Below are positions 7,494 to 15,999 of a stretch of 45,347 nucleotides of DNA, one piece after another. The first letter of the stretch is position 1. The number at the start of each line of letters is the position of its first letter. A program made the translations under genes and the position numbers. Origin of the DNA: Alphaproteobacteria bacterium UBA2964 (GTDB taxonomy: Bacteria; Pseudomonadota; Alphaproteobacteria; MPNO01; UBA2964); NCBI GenBank assembly GCA_905182615.1, contig CAJJCG010000047.1, positions 1 to 45,347 on the forward strand, read 5' to 3'. The notes beneath the pieces are model-generated. The model saw only the letters and a list, made by a program, of their open reading frames with translations, had not been told where the DNA came from and ran no database searches.

Positions 7494-9787
7494 CGTCCGC
7501 ATCCCTTTGCAAGCAGCTGCCAGACACTTTCTGGAGTCGCCGGCATATCAATATCGCCACCACCTATATCAGCCAGTGCATCAGCGACTGCACACATAAC
7601 CGCTGGCAACGCACCGACGGTCCCAGCCTCACCAGCGCCTTTCACACCGAGAGGATTAGAGCTTGTCGGTACAGGGTGTGACCCTGATGTGAAATCGCAG
7701 ATATCATCAGCCCGCGGCATGGCGTAATCCATAAACGAACCGCTCAGGATTTGACTACTCGTGGGATCGTAGTGAATCTGCTCCAGCAGGGCCTGACCAA
7801 TACCCTGCGCGACACCGCCGTGGATTTGGCCTTCAAGGGTCATTGGATTGAGAACCGTGCCTACATCATCGACGTTAACGTAGCGCTCGACGGAAACCAT
7901 TCCTGTCTCGAGGTCAATCTCCACTTCGCAAATATGACATCCTTGTGGAAAGGTCGGCGCATCCGGTGAATATTCAGAAGCCTCTCCGAGACCACCTTCT
8001 GCCATCGCAACATCGATCAATGATATCTGCCGATCCGTTCCCATGACATGAAACACCCCGGATGAAAATTCGATATCTTCGATAGCTGCTTCGAGGCGGT
8101 CCGCCGCCAAATAACGGCAACGCTTAATCAGTTTCTGTTTTACGATCTCCACTGCCGCGCCACCGCAAACCGCCGACCGGGAATTGAAGGTACCACCGCC
8201 AACACTGGTCTTTGCAGTGTCGCCAGTAATGACCGAGACCCGATCCGGGGTTACGCCGAGTTCTTCGCAAACCAACTGCTTAAAAATAGTTTCATGACCC
8301 TGGCCCTGAGGCGCCGTCCCAACGGCAAGCTCAACTCCACCATCTGCACCAATTCTCAGGTCAGCGCCCTCTATCGACGGACGGCCGGTTTGCTCCAGAA
8401 CATTGCACACACCGATGCCACGCCGTCTACTGGCCTTCACTGATGCCGCACGACGTGCGTCAAACCCTGAATAATCAGCAAGAGACAACGCTTCGTCCAT
8501 CACCGCTTTAAACGCACCGCAATCATATGTAAGACCGAGCCCAGTATCGTAGGGCATGTCAGCGACATCAATCAGATTGCGTCGCCGAAGATCAGCTCGA
8601 TCGACCCCGGTTTCCGTCGCCGCTTTATCGATGAGCCGTTCAAGAATATAGGACGCTTCCGGACCACCGGCACCGCGATAGGGCGCTGTCGGCACGGTAT
8701 TGGTCATAACCCCGCTGGCACTCACATCGCAGGTAGAAATCTTGTAGCACCCGGCTAGCAAGGTCAGGGCGTTAAGCGGCGAGCGCGGCCCCTTGATCGA
8801 GAGATAGGCACCCATATTGGTCTTGATCGAGACCCGCAATCCTACAAATTTTCCGGCGTCATCCAACGCAAGTTCCGCATCGCTGATCACGTCACGGCCA
8901 TGATGATCACTGACAAAACTTTCCGTACGGGATGCAGCCCATTTGACCGGCCGCCCAACTTTCTGAGCCGCCCACAGAACCAAAACAATCTCCGCAAACA
9001 AGGCACCACGCATACCGAAACTACCGCCGACATCACCCGTTACAATCCGCAACTTCGCTTCTTCGATATGGAAGACATCGCGCGTGAGCTGCGTGCGAAA
9101 CAAATGGGGTGAATGAACGCCGCCATAAAGCTCATACTTATCGTCTCTAAAACGGCCAATATAACCCCGCGCTTCGAGTGGGTTCGCCGAGACACGCTGA
9201 TTAACCAGACGCTGGCGTACAATATGAGCTGCGTTGGCAAATTCTATATCTGTCGATTGCGGATCACCTTGCGTGGCATAAAACACTTCATTCGCCGGAC
9301 ATTGTGGCCAAAGGAGTGGCATGCCGTCCTCCGCGGCGCGATCAAGCTCCGTATTGGCCGGCAACGGTTCGTAGGTCACCTCGACCAGCTCCGCTGCATC
9401 GCGGGCGATTACCCCAGTTTCGGCGACAACCAACGCCACGGCTTCACCGACATAGAGAACCCGCTCGCGGGCCAGCGCCGGAAAGGGAAGATCAGGCCGT
9501 GGCGTACCATCACGCGTCTGACAGGCATCCTGGCAGGGGATGGAGCCTAGCCCATCTGCCACATAATCCTCGCCGGTTAGAACCAACAGCACACCGGGAA
9601 TAATTCGGGCCGCCGCGACGTCGACTTCCAGGATACGCGCATGGGGATACGGTGACCGAACAACTGCTGCATGGGCTAAGTCAGAAACCTCGCGATCATC
9701 GAGAAACTGGCCACCGCCCGTCAGCAGCCTTTCGTCTTCTACCCGCAAAACAGGAGCACCGGAAACAAAGGGAATATCGGTGGGCAC
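7490..9787 (-). CDS. Xanthine dehydrogenase/CoxL-like molybdopterin-binding large subunit (form II type)
   Basis: The 765-residue protein is the catalytic molybdenum subunit of the xanthine oxidase family. It begins with G-A-P-V-L-R-V-E-D-E-R-L-L-T-G-G-G. It carries the substrate-loop motif P-Y-R-G-A-G-G-P-E-A, typical of form II CoxL-like proteins; true CO dehydrogenases have A-Y-R-C-S-F-R. The active-site glutamate motif V-K-G-A-G-E-A-G lies near the C-terminus. The usual FAD and 2Fe-2S subunits are not adjacent, so electron partners must be encoded elsewhere. GTG 9787 is chosen as start because it gives the family-normal short leader and lies 12 bases after the EamA stop; an upstream ATG at 9871 would only re-read the EamA gene in another frame. 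The hydroxylated substrate is unknown. Confidence 0.88.
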   Translation of the reverse strand: MPTDIPFVSGAPVLRVEDERLLTGGGQFLDDREVSDLAHAAVVRSPYPHARILEVDVAAARIIPGVLLVLTGEDYVADGLGSIPCQDACQTRDGTPRPDLPFPALARERVLYVGEAVALVVAETGVIARDAAELVEVTYEPLPANTELDRAAEDGMPLLWPQCPANEVFYATQGDPQSTDIEFANAAHIVRQRLVNQRVSANPLEARGYIGRFRDDKYELYGGVHSPHLFRTQLTRDVFHIEEAKLRIVTGDVGGSFGMRGALFAEIVLVLWAAQKVGRPVKWAASRTESFVSDHHGRDVISDAELALDDAGKFVGLRVSIKTNMGAYLSIKGPRSPLNALTLLAGCYKISTCDVSASGVMTNTVPTAPYRGAGGPEASYILERLIDKAATETGVDRADLRRRNLIDVADMPYDTGLGLTYDCGAFKAVMDEALSLADYSGFDARRAASVKASRRRGIGVCNVLEQTGRPSIEGADLRIGADGGVELAVGTAPQGQGHETIFKQLVCEELGVTPDRVSVITGDTAKTSVGGGTFNSRSAVCGGAAVEIVKQKLIKRCRYLAADRLEAAIEDIEFSSGVFHVMGTDRQISLIDVAMAEGGLGEASEYSPDAPTFPQGCHICEVEIDLETGMVSVERYVNVDDVGTVLNPMTLEGQIHGGVAQGIGQALLEQIHYDPTSSQILSGSFMDYAMPRADDICDFTSGSHPVPTSSNPLGVKGAGEAGTVGALPAVMCAVADALADIGGGDIDMPATPESVWQLLAKGCGR

Positions 9788-9798
9788 AATCGTCGCCG

Positions 9799-10725
9799 TT
9801 ATTTTGATTTGTGAAAGATCGCGAGCCAGATCCCAGTAACCACCATCACGGCGCCTAGCATGTGATACCAATGCAACGTTTCACCCAGTAGCAAGATCGC
9901 CAGCCCGCCGGCAAAAACCGGGTACAGATTACCAAAATACCCAGCCTGCGCGGGCCCGGTTCGATATGTGCCCTCGTTCCACGCAGTAGTTCCCAGGAAA
10001 CCAGCAAAGAGTCCAAGATAGAGAAATAGCAGGATGCTCTCCTGCGTGAAGGGCGTCGGCTTAATGACCGTAGATTCCCATATGTACATCGGTGTCATGA
10101 CGATTACCCCGACGGCGGCCAACGCCGTCATAAACGGCATAATATCGATAGTTTTTGGCTTATAGCGCATCAAAAACGCCTGCAGCGACCAGAGGAGCAC
10201 GGCGACAAGCGCCCAGATATCCCCGTCCTGGATGCGCAGCGATTTGATGACTTCCCAGTCACCGCGGATAATGATGAGTGCCGCGCCACCAATCGAAAAG
10301 ACGACACCCCACCATTGTTGACCAGTGATTCTTGTCTTGAGAACAACAAGTGCCAGCAACAGGACCAGGACCGGCAGGATCGACTGGATCAGCGATGCCT
10401 GCAGTACTGTGGTTTTCTGCAATGCGACATAGAAAGTGCAGTTGAATCCGACAATCGTGAGCACTGAATAAGTCACGATGAATTTGCGATGTTGCCACAG
10501 CAAATGCCGCTGTGCCCAGGTCGACCGACCAAAGATCACCAGGAAAAATACCAATGCGATGGACCAGCGAAAAAAATTAAGTGTCAAAGGGGGGATATCA
10601 GCCCCGGCCGCTGCGCGACCAACGACAGCATTACCGGCCCAAAACAGAATTCCCGCCGTCAGTAATGCATAGCCTGACACAAGGCGCCGCCTATCGGTCC
10701 CGGATTGGTCCGGCGTTATTGTCAT
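9799..10725 (-). CDS. EamA/DMT-family transporter
   Basis: The 308-residue protein has about ten hydrophobic segments arranged as two EamA repeats. It shows the common opening G-Y-A-L-L-T-A-G-I-L-F-W-A-G-N-A-V-V-G-R and the closing G-E-x-L-H-W-Y-H-M-L-G-A-V-M-V-V-T-G-I. DMT transporters usually export metabolites or amino acids across the inner membrane; no substrate can be assigned. It starts at ATG 10725, 30 bases after the TauD-like gene, and is followed closely by the CoxL-like gene, so it is part of the minus-strand run. A degraded copy of its first bases reappears near 14768. Confidence 0.9.
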   Translation of the reverse strand: MTITPDQSGTDRRRLVSGYALLTAGILFWAGNAVVGRAAAGADIPPLTLNFFRWSIALVFFLVIFGRSTWAQRHLLWQHRKFIVTYSVLTIVGFNCTFYVALQKTTVLQASLIQSILPVLVLLLALVVLKTRITGQQWWGVVFSIGGAALIIIRGDWEVIKSLRIQDGDIWALVAVLLWSLQAFLMRYKPKTIDIMPFMTALAAVGVIVMTPMYIWESTVIKPTPFTQESILLFLYLGLFAGFLGTTAWNEGTYRTGPAQAGYFGNLYPVFAGGLAILLLGETLHWYHMLGAVMVVTGIWLAIFHKSK

Positions 10726-10755
10726 GAAATTTCTTTCGGCGGATTCGGCAAAGGC

Positions 10756-11844
10756 TCAGTCAGCGCCCGCCCCTTCGACCATATCGAGAGGCGCAGTGTG
10801 GATGGTGCCATCGACTTCAATTCCGCTGATATTATCGCGGAACCCGGGCGGTGTCGGACGACCTTCAACATCGCACAGCCACAGCCGCATCAAATGACGC
10901 TTCTTCTCGTGCTCTTCGAAATCTTCAAACGCAGTTCGAGTGTGCAGCATCACGTGATTGTGCAGAAACTGGATGTCACCGACCTCAAACTCCATTGGCA
11001 TATAGAGTTCTTTGGCCAGTTCCTGGAACATATCAAGCGCTTCGATATCGGTTTCGGTGAACTTGGGAACGCCGGGAAGCGTCTGCGCTTTACGGACATG
11101 TGCCCCGCCAGCGCGGGTCGACAGATAGCCGTCACGAAAGCCAAAGATCGGCATACAATAGAATGGGTCTTCGCCTTCTTTCACCTCACCATGCTTGGTG
11201 AAGTAAAAAATATTGCACAGGGCCGCGGCCAGATCAGGTCGGCGTTTTTGCATCTCGTTATGCACCGTCATCGAGCTGGCAACCAGGCTGGCGCCACCGC
11301 TTTTGGCCGGATGCATACACATCAGCCCGACATAGTCGCACTGATCGCTGTGGAAGTTCATCTGCGCCCCGGTCTGGTACCCCCGCACCATCGGGTCAGC
11401 GTAATCCTTGCCGAGATTTTTGACATGGCCCAGCAAATGCCCCATCGGATTCTGCGATACCGCCTGCCCAAGATAGGTCCCCATCCCGAAGAAAGCGGCT
11501 CCCGCCTGCCAGGTCGTCATCTCCTGCACCGGCAAACCACGCAGCAGGACAAAGCCTCGCCCCTCGGTCAATTCGTGATAAATATCTTCCATCGCCGGGC
11601 CAATATTGGGCAGCGGGAAATTCTCGCGGGAGATGTCCTTGATATCAACACCGTCGCCTTCGAGCTTTTTCAACCGGTCCATCAGCTCGCCAATTTGGCG
11701 CTGCGACAGTGGATAAATCCATTCGTTGGATTTCTTTACCATGTCGTCGGCATACCAGGCAGCGGGATCAGGTGCCTCCATCCCTGGCATCGACGCCTCG
11801 CGTGTACCATTCGCGATGGCACCCCCTCCAGCGATTGCAAACAT
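10756..11844 (-). CDS. TauD/TfdA-family Fe(II)/2-oxoglutarate-dependent dioxygenase
   Basis: The 362-residue protein fits the TauD/TfdA fold. The iron-binding H-x-D occurs in N-F-H-S-D-Q-C-D-Y-V-G. The distal histidine and 2-oxoglutarate-binding arginine lie in the C-terminal stretch containing H-N-H-V-M-L-H-T-R-T-A-F and R-H-L-M-R-L-W-L. The core opens with R-G-F-V-L-L-R-G-L-P, usual for the family. Such enzymes hydroxylate small substrates with loss of succinate and CO2; the substrate here is unknown. ATG 11844 has GGGAGG six bases upstream. It lies between a DUF35 gene and an EamA transporter on the same strand. The last 31 codons or so have a degraded duplicate at 14815-14909. Confidence 0.9.
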   Translation of the reverse strand: MFAIAGGGAIANGTREASMPGMEAPDPAAWYADDMVKKSNEWIYPLSQRQIGELMDRLKKLEGDGVDIKDISRENFPLPNIGPAMEDIYHELTEGRGFVLLRGLPVQEMTTWQAGAAFFGMGTYLGQAVSQNPMGHLLGHVKNLGKDYADPMVRGYQTGAQMNFHSDQCDYVGLMCMHPAKSGGASLVASSMTVHNEMQKRRPDLAAALCNIFYFTKHGEVKEGEDPFYCMPIFGFRDGYLSTRAGGAHVRKAQTLPGVPKFTETDIEALDMFQELAKELYMPMEFEVGDIQFLHNHVMLHTRTAFEDFEEHEKKRHLMRLWLCDVEGRPTPPGFRDNISGIEVDGTIHTAPLDMVEGAGAD

Positions 11845-11946
11845 ATTAAACCTCCCGGTTCAAAGCCTCCGGCACATGAATTACGATACGACGAAGTATG
11901 CACCTGTCAGCGGAACCCGTAAATAAATCTCTCTTAGCTTTCGCGG

Positions 11947-12366
11947 TTAGTCATCCGGTTCGAACTGATAGACACTGATGTCTTCCGACCGCTTTTCCCA
12001 GCTGACCTTGACCGCCATACCGGGCGTCAGTGCGTCATCTTCGATATTTACCAGCTGCGCGACAACGCGCCCGCCCTCGGTGAGATCAACAGAGCCAAGA
12101 ATATAGGGCACCCGATCTGCAAAGCCCGGCGCCGGGACATGCACCTTGGTCCAGGCCGACAGCGTGCCTTTGCCGGACACCTCGCGCCATTCGTAATCGG
12201 CCTTGCCGGTCTGCACATTAACCGGGCGGGGCCAAAACTGAGCCTTGCCCGAACCCGGATCGACTTGCAGGACAAGCTTGCCCTCCTTGGCAGCATCCCA
12301 CATTGGCTGGCTGACTGGCGATGGTGACGGAATTGGCGGTGGTTGGTTTGGTTTTTCATCAGCCAT
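11947..12366 (-). CDS. DUF35 OB-fold protein, thiolase partner, zinc-ribbon cysteines missing
   Basis: This 139-residue protein has the DUF35 (ChsH2/SCP2-thiolase partner) layout, with an N-terminal rubredoxin-like segment ending W-P-R-P and an OB-fold with V-S-G-K-G-T-L-S-A-W-T-K-V-H. Normal members have paired cysteines that bind zinc before and after W-P-R-P. Here those places read D, S and N, and the whole protein has no cysteine. The family acts as a partner of thiolases or acyl-CoA dehydratases in side-chain or acyl-CoA breakdown. The thiolase gene ends one base before the ATG, and its last codons supply GGAGGG as the ribosome binding site, so the two are surely coupled. Confidence 0.85.
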   Translation of the reverse strand: MADEKPNQPPPIPSPSPVSQPMWDAAKEGKLVLQVDPGSGKAQFWPRPVNVQTGKADYEWREVSGKGTLSAWTKVHVPAPGFADRVPYILGSVDLTEGGRVVAQLVNIEDDALTPGMAVKVSWEKRSEDISVYQFEPDD

Positions 12367-12367
12367 G

Positions 12368-13555
12368 TTATGCGCCCTCCAAAATCATACAGTTGCTGCT
12401 GCCCCAGTTGCGGAAATACGGGATTACACCGATACCAGTGACCAGCGCATTCTTGGCGTCCGTGACCTGTCGACCGGTGGCCTCGCCCATCAACTGACGG
12501 ATCGCTTCAGTCAGGTTTACACCGCCGCCGCCGAGACCTGGCTGGCCAGCCGAGATCTGTCCACCGCCAGTATTAACCGGCAGCGTGCCGGTCGGTGACA
12601 TATCCGTGCCGAGAATAAAGTCAGAGCCCTCACCCCGGCCACAGAACCCGATCTGTTCCATCTGCAACATCATCGCGATGAGGAAATCATCATAGGGATG
12701 GAACATATCAATATCATCCGGCGACATCCCCGCCTTGGTAAAGACATCCGGCCCCACTGTCGCAAAGCCGGTTTCTGTTACGTCAGGATTGGGATCATCC
12801 GGCTCAAAATTGGTGATCTCCGAATAGGCCACCGGATAGACCAGATTATCCAGCCCCATCGCTTTGGCGCGTTCGGTGCTGGTGATCAGCAAGCCATTGC
12901 CGCCATCGCACCGCATTACACAATCAAGCAGCCGGATCGGCTCCGCGATGACCCGCGAGTCCATATAATCCTGCACCGTGATCGGCTTGCGGAACTGTTC
13001 AATGGCGTTGTCATTGACCAACGCCCCATTGCGTTGCATTACCGCGAGATGGCCGAGCGCTTCAAGGTTCAGTCCGTATTTCTGATCATAGGCATGGCTG
13101 AGCAGACCAAACGCAACCGGTGGTCCCTGAAAGCCAATCGGTTCCATAAATTCCTGGCGGTAGCCCCCCAGCCGGCGATGCCCTATACCGGTGGTACCGG
13201 TGCTGTCGGCGGCTACGCAGAGCGCCATCTCGCACTGGCCAGTGACAATCGCCGCCGCCGCCCGCGTTATATTGCCAACCGGCGAACACCCGCCAATATC
13301 CGTGAGCTGCGTCCAGCGCGGCTGTAACCCAAGATTATCGGCCATGGTATTGGTATAGAAGGTATTGCCCGCTTCCGCCGTCGGCATATGGGTGGCCAAG
13401 CCATCGATGTCGGAATTTTTGAGCCCGGTTTTCTCGAGCATCTGGCCCATAACCTCGGCGGCAAACTCGTAAGGCCGCTTACCCGAGCGTCGTTGGTTCT
13501 GAACCTCGCCATAAGCGATGATCGCGACCGGTTTATCTCGCAGGAAATTATCCAC
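12368..13555 (-). CDS. Thiolase-family protein (acetyl-CoA acetyltransferase/SCP-x type)
   Basis: The 395-residue protein has the thiolase fold. An early cysteine in I-G-G-C-S-P-V-G-N is the likely nucleophile. Later come a central D-M-F-H-P-Y-D-D-F and a C-terminal N-T-G-G-G-Q-I-S-A-G-Q-P-G motif, as in thiolases that pair with DUF35 proteins. It should cleave or form a beta-ketoacyl-CoA, but the substrate is not known. The start is GTG 13555 with GGGAGG eight bases upstream. It is the first clear enzyme of the minus-strand run ending at the CoxL-like gene, which may form one operon. Confidence 0.9.
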   Translation of the reverse strand: MDNFLRDKPVAIIAYGEVQNQRRSGKRPYEFAAEVMGQMLEKTGLKNSDIDGLATHMPTAEAGNTFYTNTMADNLGLQPRWTQLTDIGGCSPVGNITRAAAAIVTGQCEMALCVAADSTGTTGIGHRRLGGYRQEFMEPIGFQGPPVAFGLLSHAYDQKYGLNLEALGHLAVMQRNGALVNDNAIEQFRKPITVQDYMDSRVIAEPIRLLDCVMRCDGGNGLLITSTERAKAMGLDNLVYPVAYSEITNFEPDDPNPDVTETGFATVGPDVFTKAGMSPDDIDMFHPYDDFLIAMMLQMEQIGFCGRGEGSDFILGTDMSPTGTLPVNTGGGQISAGQPGLGGGGVNLTEAIRQLMGEATGRQVTDAKNALVTGIGVIPYFRNWGSSNCMILEGA

Positions 13556-13681
13556 TACTATAGCCTCCCAGCTGGGGTTATCAATTATATTTTTCCGGTT
13601 ATTCTAACGCCCGAAACCCTGCGGTCTACCCGCGACGGCGGATGCCTCGCCCGGTGTAGCGCCGCTCTAAAACAAAACGTG

Positions 13682-13993
13682 CTATTTTTTGTCGGGTTTC
13701 TCGGTGACGGGGGAAGTTTGACCGTTGGCCTTCGCGTCTTCGAAACGATGTTGCCACCAGGCATAGAGACATTGCTTGGGGGTTGGTTCGGTCACGCCAT
13801 CGAGCAGGAGGGCCGCCCTGATCCGAGCCGTGACGATCAACGCCGGCAGGCTTGAATCGGCAACCATATCCTGTTCCGTCCAGACACAGGGATCGAAGCT
13901 GGCATAGCGCACCCAGGTAGCCGAAACCGCCGCCGCGACAAGCAACACCAGCACGATCAGAATTTTCATAAACCGGGAAAACACACGCGCCAC
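13682..13993 (-). CDS. Small membrane-anchored protein of unknown function
   Basis: I do not recognise this 103-residue protein. It has one N-terminal hydrophobic helix (M-K-I-L-I-V-L-V-L-L-V-A-A-A-V-S-A) followed by a short hydrophilic domain with two cysteines (D-P-C-V-W and K-Q-C-L-Y). A periplasmic domain held by an uncleaved signal anchor is likely, perhaps with a disulfide. GTG 13993 has an AGAGG about nine bases upstream; ATG 13969 is an alternative start. It lies 126 bases before the thiolase gene on the same strand. Confidence 0.6.
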   Translation of the reverse strand: MARVFSRFMKILIVLVLLVAAAVSATWVRYASFDPCVWTEQDMVADSSLPALIVTARIRAALLLDGVTEPTPKQCLYAWWQHRFEDAKANGQTSPVTEKPDKK

Positions 13994-14223
13994 TAATTGA
14001 GACCTCTAACCGCCAGTAATAAAAGAATTTCCGTTGAACGTTCCCTGTCAATCATGGTGCGCCCGGCCCGGCCATGCGAGCAGCCGTTATGTGCCACAGA
14101 GATAGCGGAGAGTCTAGCTGGTGGAAACGCAGCGTGCAGACCACCATCCTAAAATTGTCGTTCCCCGATCGGCACGATTTATCCCAGACTAACGCCGGGG
14201 AATATCAATCGGGGGAGGCTCAC

Positions 14224-14316
14224 ATGGTCAAGAAGATCATTCTTATCGCCATGTTTGGCGGTTTTATAAGCACAACCTTTAGAAGAGCACCTAAGCAGAA
14301 AATAAATAGGATTTAA
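14224..14316 (+). CDS. Very short ORF with strong ribosome binding site, possibly a truncated gene
   Basis: A 30-codon ORF begins at ATG 14224, eight bases after a strong GGGGGAGG (14209-14216). Its start, M-V-K-K-I-I-L-I-A-M-F-G-G-F-I, resembles a signal peptide or membrane anchor, then the frame becomes basic and stops. This could be a small membrane peptide or the 5' stump of a gene cut by rearrangement; the decayed DNA next to it favours the latter. The preceding 230 bases (13994-14223) show no other gene. Confidence 0.3.
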   Translation: MVKKIILIAMFGGFISTTFRRAPKQKINRI

Positions 14317-14334
14317 AGCCTAAATATGTTCTGC

Positions 14335-14622
14335 TTAATAAGAAAAATGTCGGTTGCCCGTCACCTCCTCTTTAAAAAACCGCAGCCCGGTGAGTTCCAT
14401 ATGGGCGAGGACCGCCTGGGCCCAAGCGGTGAAATCATCCTCGGCGTAATGCTCCCGTTTACGCGGGCGGTATTTAAAGTTCTGCGCCAGCGCGTAGCGG
14501 ATGACGAATAGCAGATGCTCGCGCTCACTCTCGATCATACTCCCCTGCCTCTGTTGCGGAGAGGCTTGCGCTGTTTTCAGCTCCGCTCGTTCTTTTTGGG
14601 TTTCTTCTAGTTTCTGTTCCAT
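14335..14622 (-). CDS. Small protein of unknown function, with a decayed copy nearby
   Basis: I do not recognise this 95-residue protein. The first 30 residues are rich in E, K, Q and A and look like a short coiled coil. The rest, with F-V-I-R-Y-A-L-A-Q and A-E-D-D-F-T-A-W-A-Q-A-V-L, appears compact and helical. ATG 14622 is chosen; a GTG at 14691 in frame is possible but adds a cysteine-rich stretch and overlaps a DnaA-box-like site. A degraded version of the same sequence at 14938-15118 shows that this is a repeated family in this genome, which supports it as a real gene. Confidence 0.5.
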   Translation of the reverse strand: MEQKLEETQKERAELKTAQASPQQRQGSMIESEREHLLFVIRYALAQNFKYRPRKREHYAEDDFTAWAQAVLAHMELTGLRFFKEEVTGNRHFSY

Positions 14623-14650
14623 GCCACCGGTGATAGCATGCGAACAAAAC

Positions 14651-14692
14651 AGGAACAAGTTCCTAGATAAAAAACACCGCAAGTTATCCACA
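14651..14692. other. AT-rich segment with a palindrome and one perfect DnaA-box sequence
   Basis: AGGAAC-AA-GTTCCT (14651-14664) is a short palindrome. TTATCCACA (14684-14692) matches the DnaA box consensus exactly. Only one box is present, so an origin is not supported; a regulatory role for the gene at 14335-14622 is possible. Between 14693 and 14767 nothing else was recognised. Confidence 0.3.
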
Positions 14693-14767
14693 GTTTATGG
14701 TATTTTGACCACTTATTAAAAATGAAGTTAGCGGCACCGCTACCGGGAGTGGATCGCCCCCCCACCG

Positions 14768-14909
14768 GGTCCGGCGTTGTTGTCATAAATGTTCTTTCAG
14801 TAGGTTCAGCGAAGGCTTAGTCGGTGCCCGCCCCTTCGACCATATCAAGAGGCGCGGTATGGATGGTACCATCGACTTTGATCCCACTGATGTTTTCACG
14901 AAACTCGGG
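14768..14909 (-). pseudogene. Degraded duplicate of the EamA start and the TauD-like 3' end
   Basis: This 142-base stretch aligns without obvious gaps with 10707-10848. That region spans the first codons of the EamA gene, the intergenic bases and the last 31 or so codons of the TauD-like dioxygenase. Many substitutions are spread along it, and no functional frame remains. It shows that a second TauD-EamA pair once existed or was copied here and then largely deleted. Confidence 0.8.
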
Positions 14910-14937
14910 CCCTGATCTCGCAGCGCCGTATAGCGAG

Positions 14938-15118
14938 GCAGCAAAACCTTCCGCTTAAAGAACGGGCTGCCAGTCAGTTCCATATAGGCCAGTACCTAGC
15001 TCTTAACCCACCCGCTGGAATCATCCTCAGCATAATGCTAGCGCCTGGTGGTAAGGTGTTTGAAGCTCAGCGACAGCGCATGTAAAAGAGTAACGTAACG
15101 CGCTCAGCCTAGATCAAG
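14938..15118 (-). pseudogene. Degraded duplicate of the small gene at 14335-14622
   Basis: Blocks such as the bases coding M-E-L-T-G, and the segment around the A-E-D-D codons, match 14351-14525 with many changes and stops. The copy directly abuts the TauD remnant, so a deletion has probably fused the two fragments. The remaining bases to 15157 carry no other recognisable gene. Confidence 0.65.
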
Positions 15119-15157
15119 TTCGCCGCCACCTGCTCCTCATAGATCGCTGGGCCGGCT

Positions 15158-15775
15158 TTAATCCAACAGTAGACCAGGATCTGCGCCTTCGGGCAATTGT
15201 ACGTCAAATGCTGCGAGCATGATCGCCGTAGCTGAATAGGCGCCCATCATGGAGATAATATCGACCAAGGTCGAGATCTCGAATGCCTTGATAGCGCGGG
15301 CGTAGGTCGCGGAATCAAGCTTGTGGGTCTGGAACAACTGGCGGCCCAGCTCAATCAGCACGGCGTGAGTTTCGGGCAACCCACCGGTTGGGCGGCGATG
15401 ACGGATAACGTCGACAGTTTCCATGGGCAGACCAACGCGCAGCCCTTCGCGCTCGTGGGCACACCATTCAAATTGCGAATCAAATTCACGGGCTGTGACC
15501 AAGATAGCAACTTCGCGCTCTTGATCGGTGTACTCTGCGCCATGGCGCAGATAATGTGCCGCGGCTGAAGAAAGTCCCGACAGTTTCTTGGAATGCAGGC
15601 GGATCCCCCCTGGCCCATAGAGCCCGGCGAGAGACTTACCAGCAGCGGGGTCGATATGGACATGCGCATCAAAAACCTCGCGGGCGGCATCGTCGAGATC
15701 ATCCCGATTAGGCAGCGGCACGCGCGACCGGCTTTCAGGAAGAACGTCGGGGGGGAAATCCTTGGTATCGGTCAT
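15158..15775 (-). CDS. Carboxymuconolactone decarboxylase (CMD) family protein
   Basis: The 205-residue helical protein shows the CMD core E-R-E-V-A-I-L-V-T-A-R-E-F-D-S-Q-F-E-W followed by C-A-H-E. One cysteine and the motif histidine are present, but not the C-x-x-C pair of AhpD. CMD proteins range from lactone decarboxylases of aromatic catabolism to redox proteins. With catabolic genes all around, either is possible. The ATG at 15775 lies about 40 bases downstream of a minus-strand TATAAT. It differs clearly from the CMD protein at the left edge of the window. Confidence 0.85.
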   Translation of the reverse strand: MTDTKDFPPDVLPESRSRVPLPNRDDLDDAAREVFDAHVHIDPAAGKSLAGLYGPGGIRLHSKKLSGLSSAAAHYLRHGAEYTDQEREVAILVTAREFDSQFEWCAHEREGLRVGLPMETVDVIRHRRPTGGLPETHAVLIELGRQLFQTHKLDSATYARAIKAFEISTLVDIISMMGAYSATAIMLAAFDVQLPEGADPGLLLD

Positions 15776-15815
15776 CAGAAGGGTTCCTGTTTAATATCTA
15801 ATTCTTGCTAACCCT

Positions 15816-15844
15816 ATTATAACGCGCCACGCCCGATCTGAAAA
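15816..15844 (-). promoter_or_regulatory. Probable promoter of the CMD gene
   Basis: On the minus strand a perfect TATAAT -10 (15816-15821) stands 17 bases from TTTTCA (15839-15844), a 4/6 match to the -35 consensus. It points to the CMD start at 15775. In the rest of the 224-base divergent gap, an ACCCA-AAAAA-TGGGT inverted repeat (15958-15972) lies before the MetE-like start and might be an operator. Confidence 0.45.
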
Positions 15845-15999
15845 CGGGGGATGGAATCAGTTTTTTCACCATGCTCATGCCCACCAGCCTTGTATGTGAT
15901 TATTTCTGTCTGGCTGATGACCATTGATCCCAAACGTTTTACTATAAACTCCTGATTACCCAAAAAATGGGTGGGTGAAACAGCTCAGGATAATGCAAA

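Noticed and set aside
9788-9871. ATG at 9871 as the start of the first CoxL-like gene
   Set aside because: The added residues are just the EamA 3' end read in another frame and do not resemble CoxL leaders.
10705-11922. A 405-codon plus-strand ORF opposite the TauD-like gene
   Set aside because: It is antisense to a gene with clear catalytic motifs and shows no recognisable domain; it is a shadow frame.
13626-14051. A 141-codon minus-strand frame overlapping the small membrane protein
   Set aside because: The 13682-13993 frame has a signal-anchor and a ribosome binding site; this one has no family-like pattern.
14684-14692. An origin of replication at the DnaA box
   Set aside because: Only one box is seen, with no iterons, no rep gene and no clear AT-rich unwinding array.
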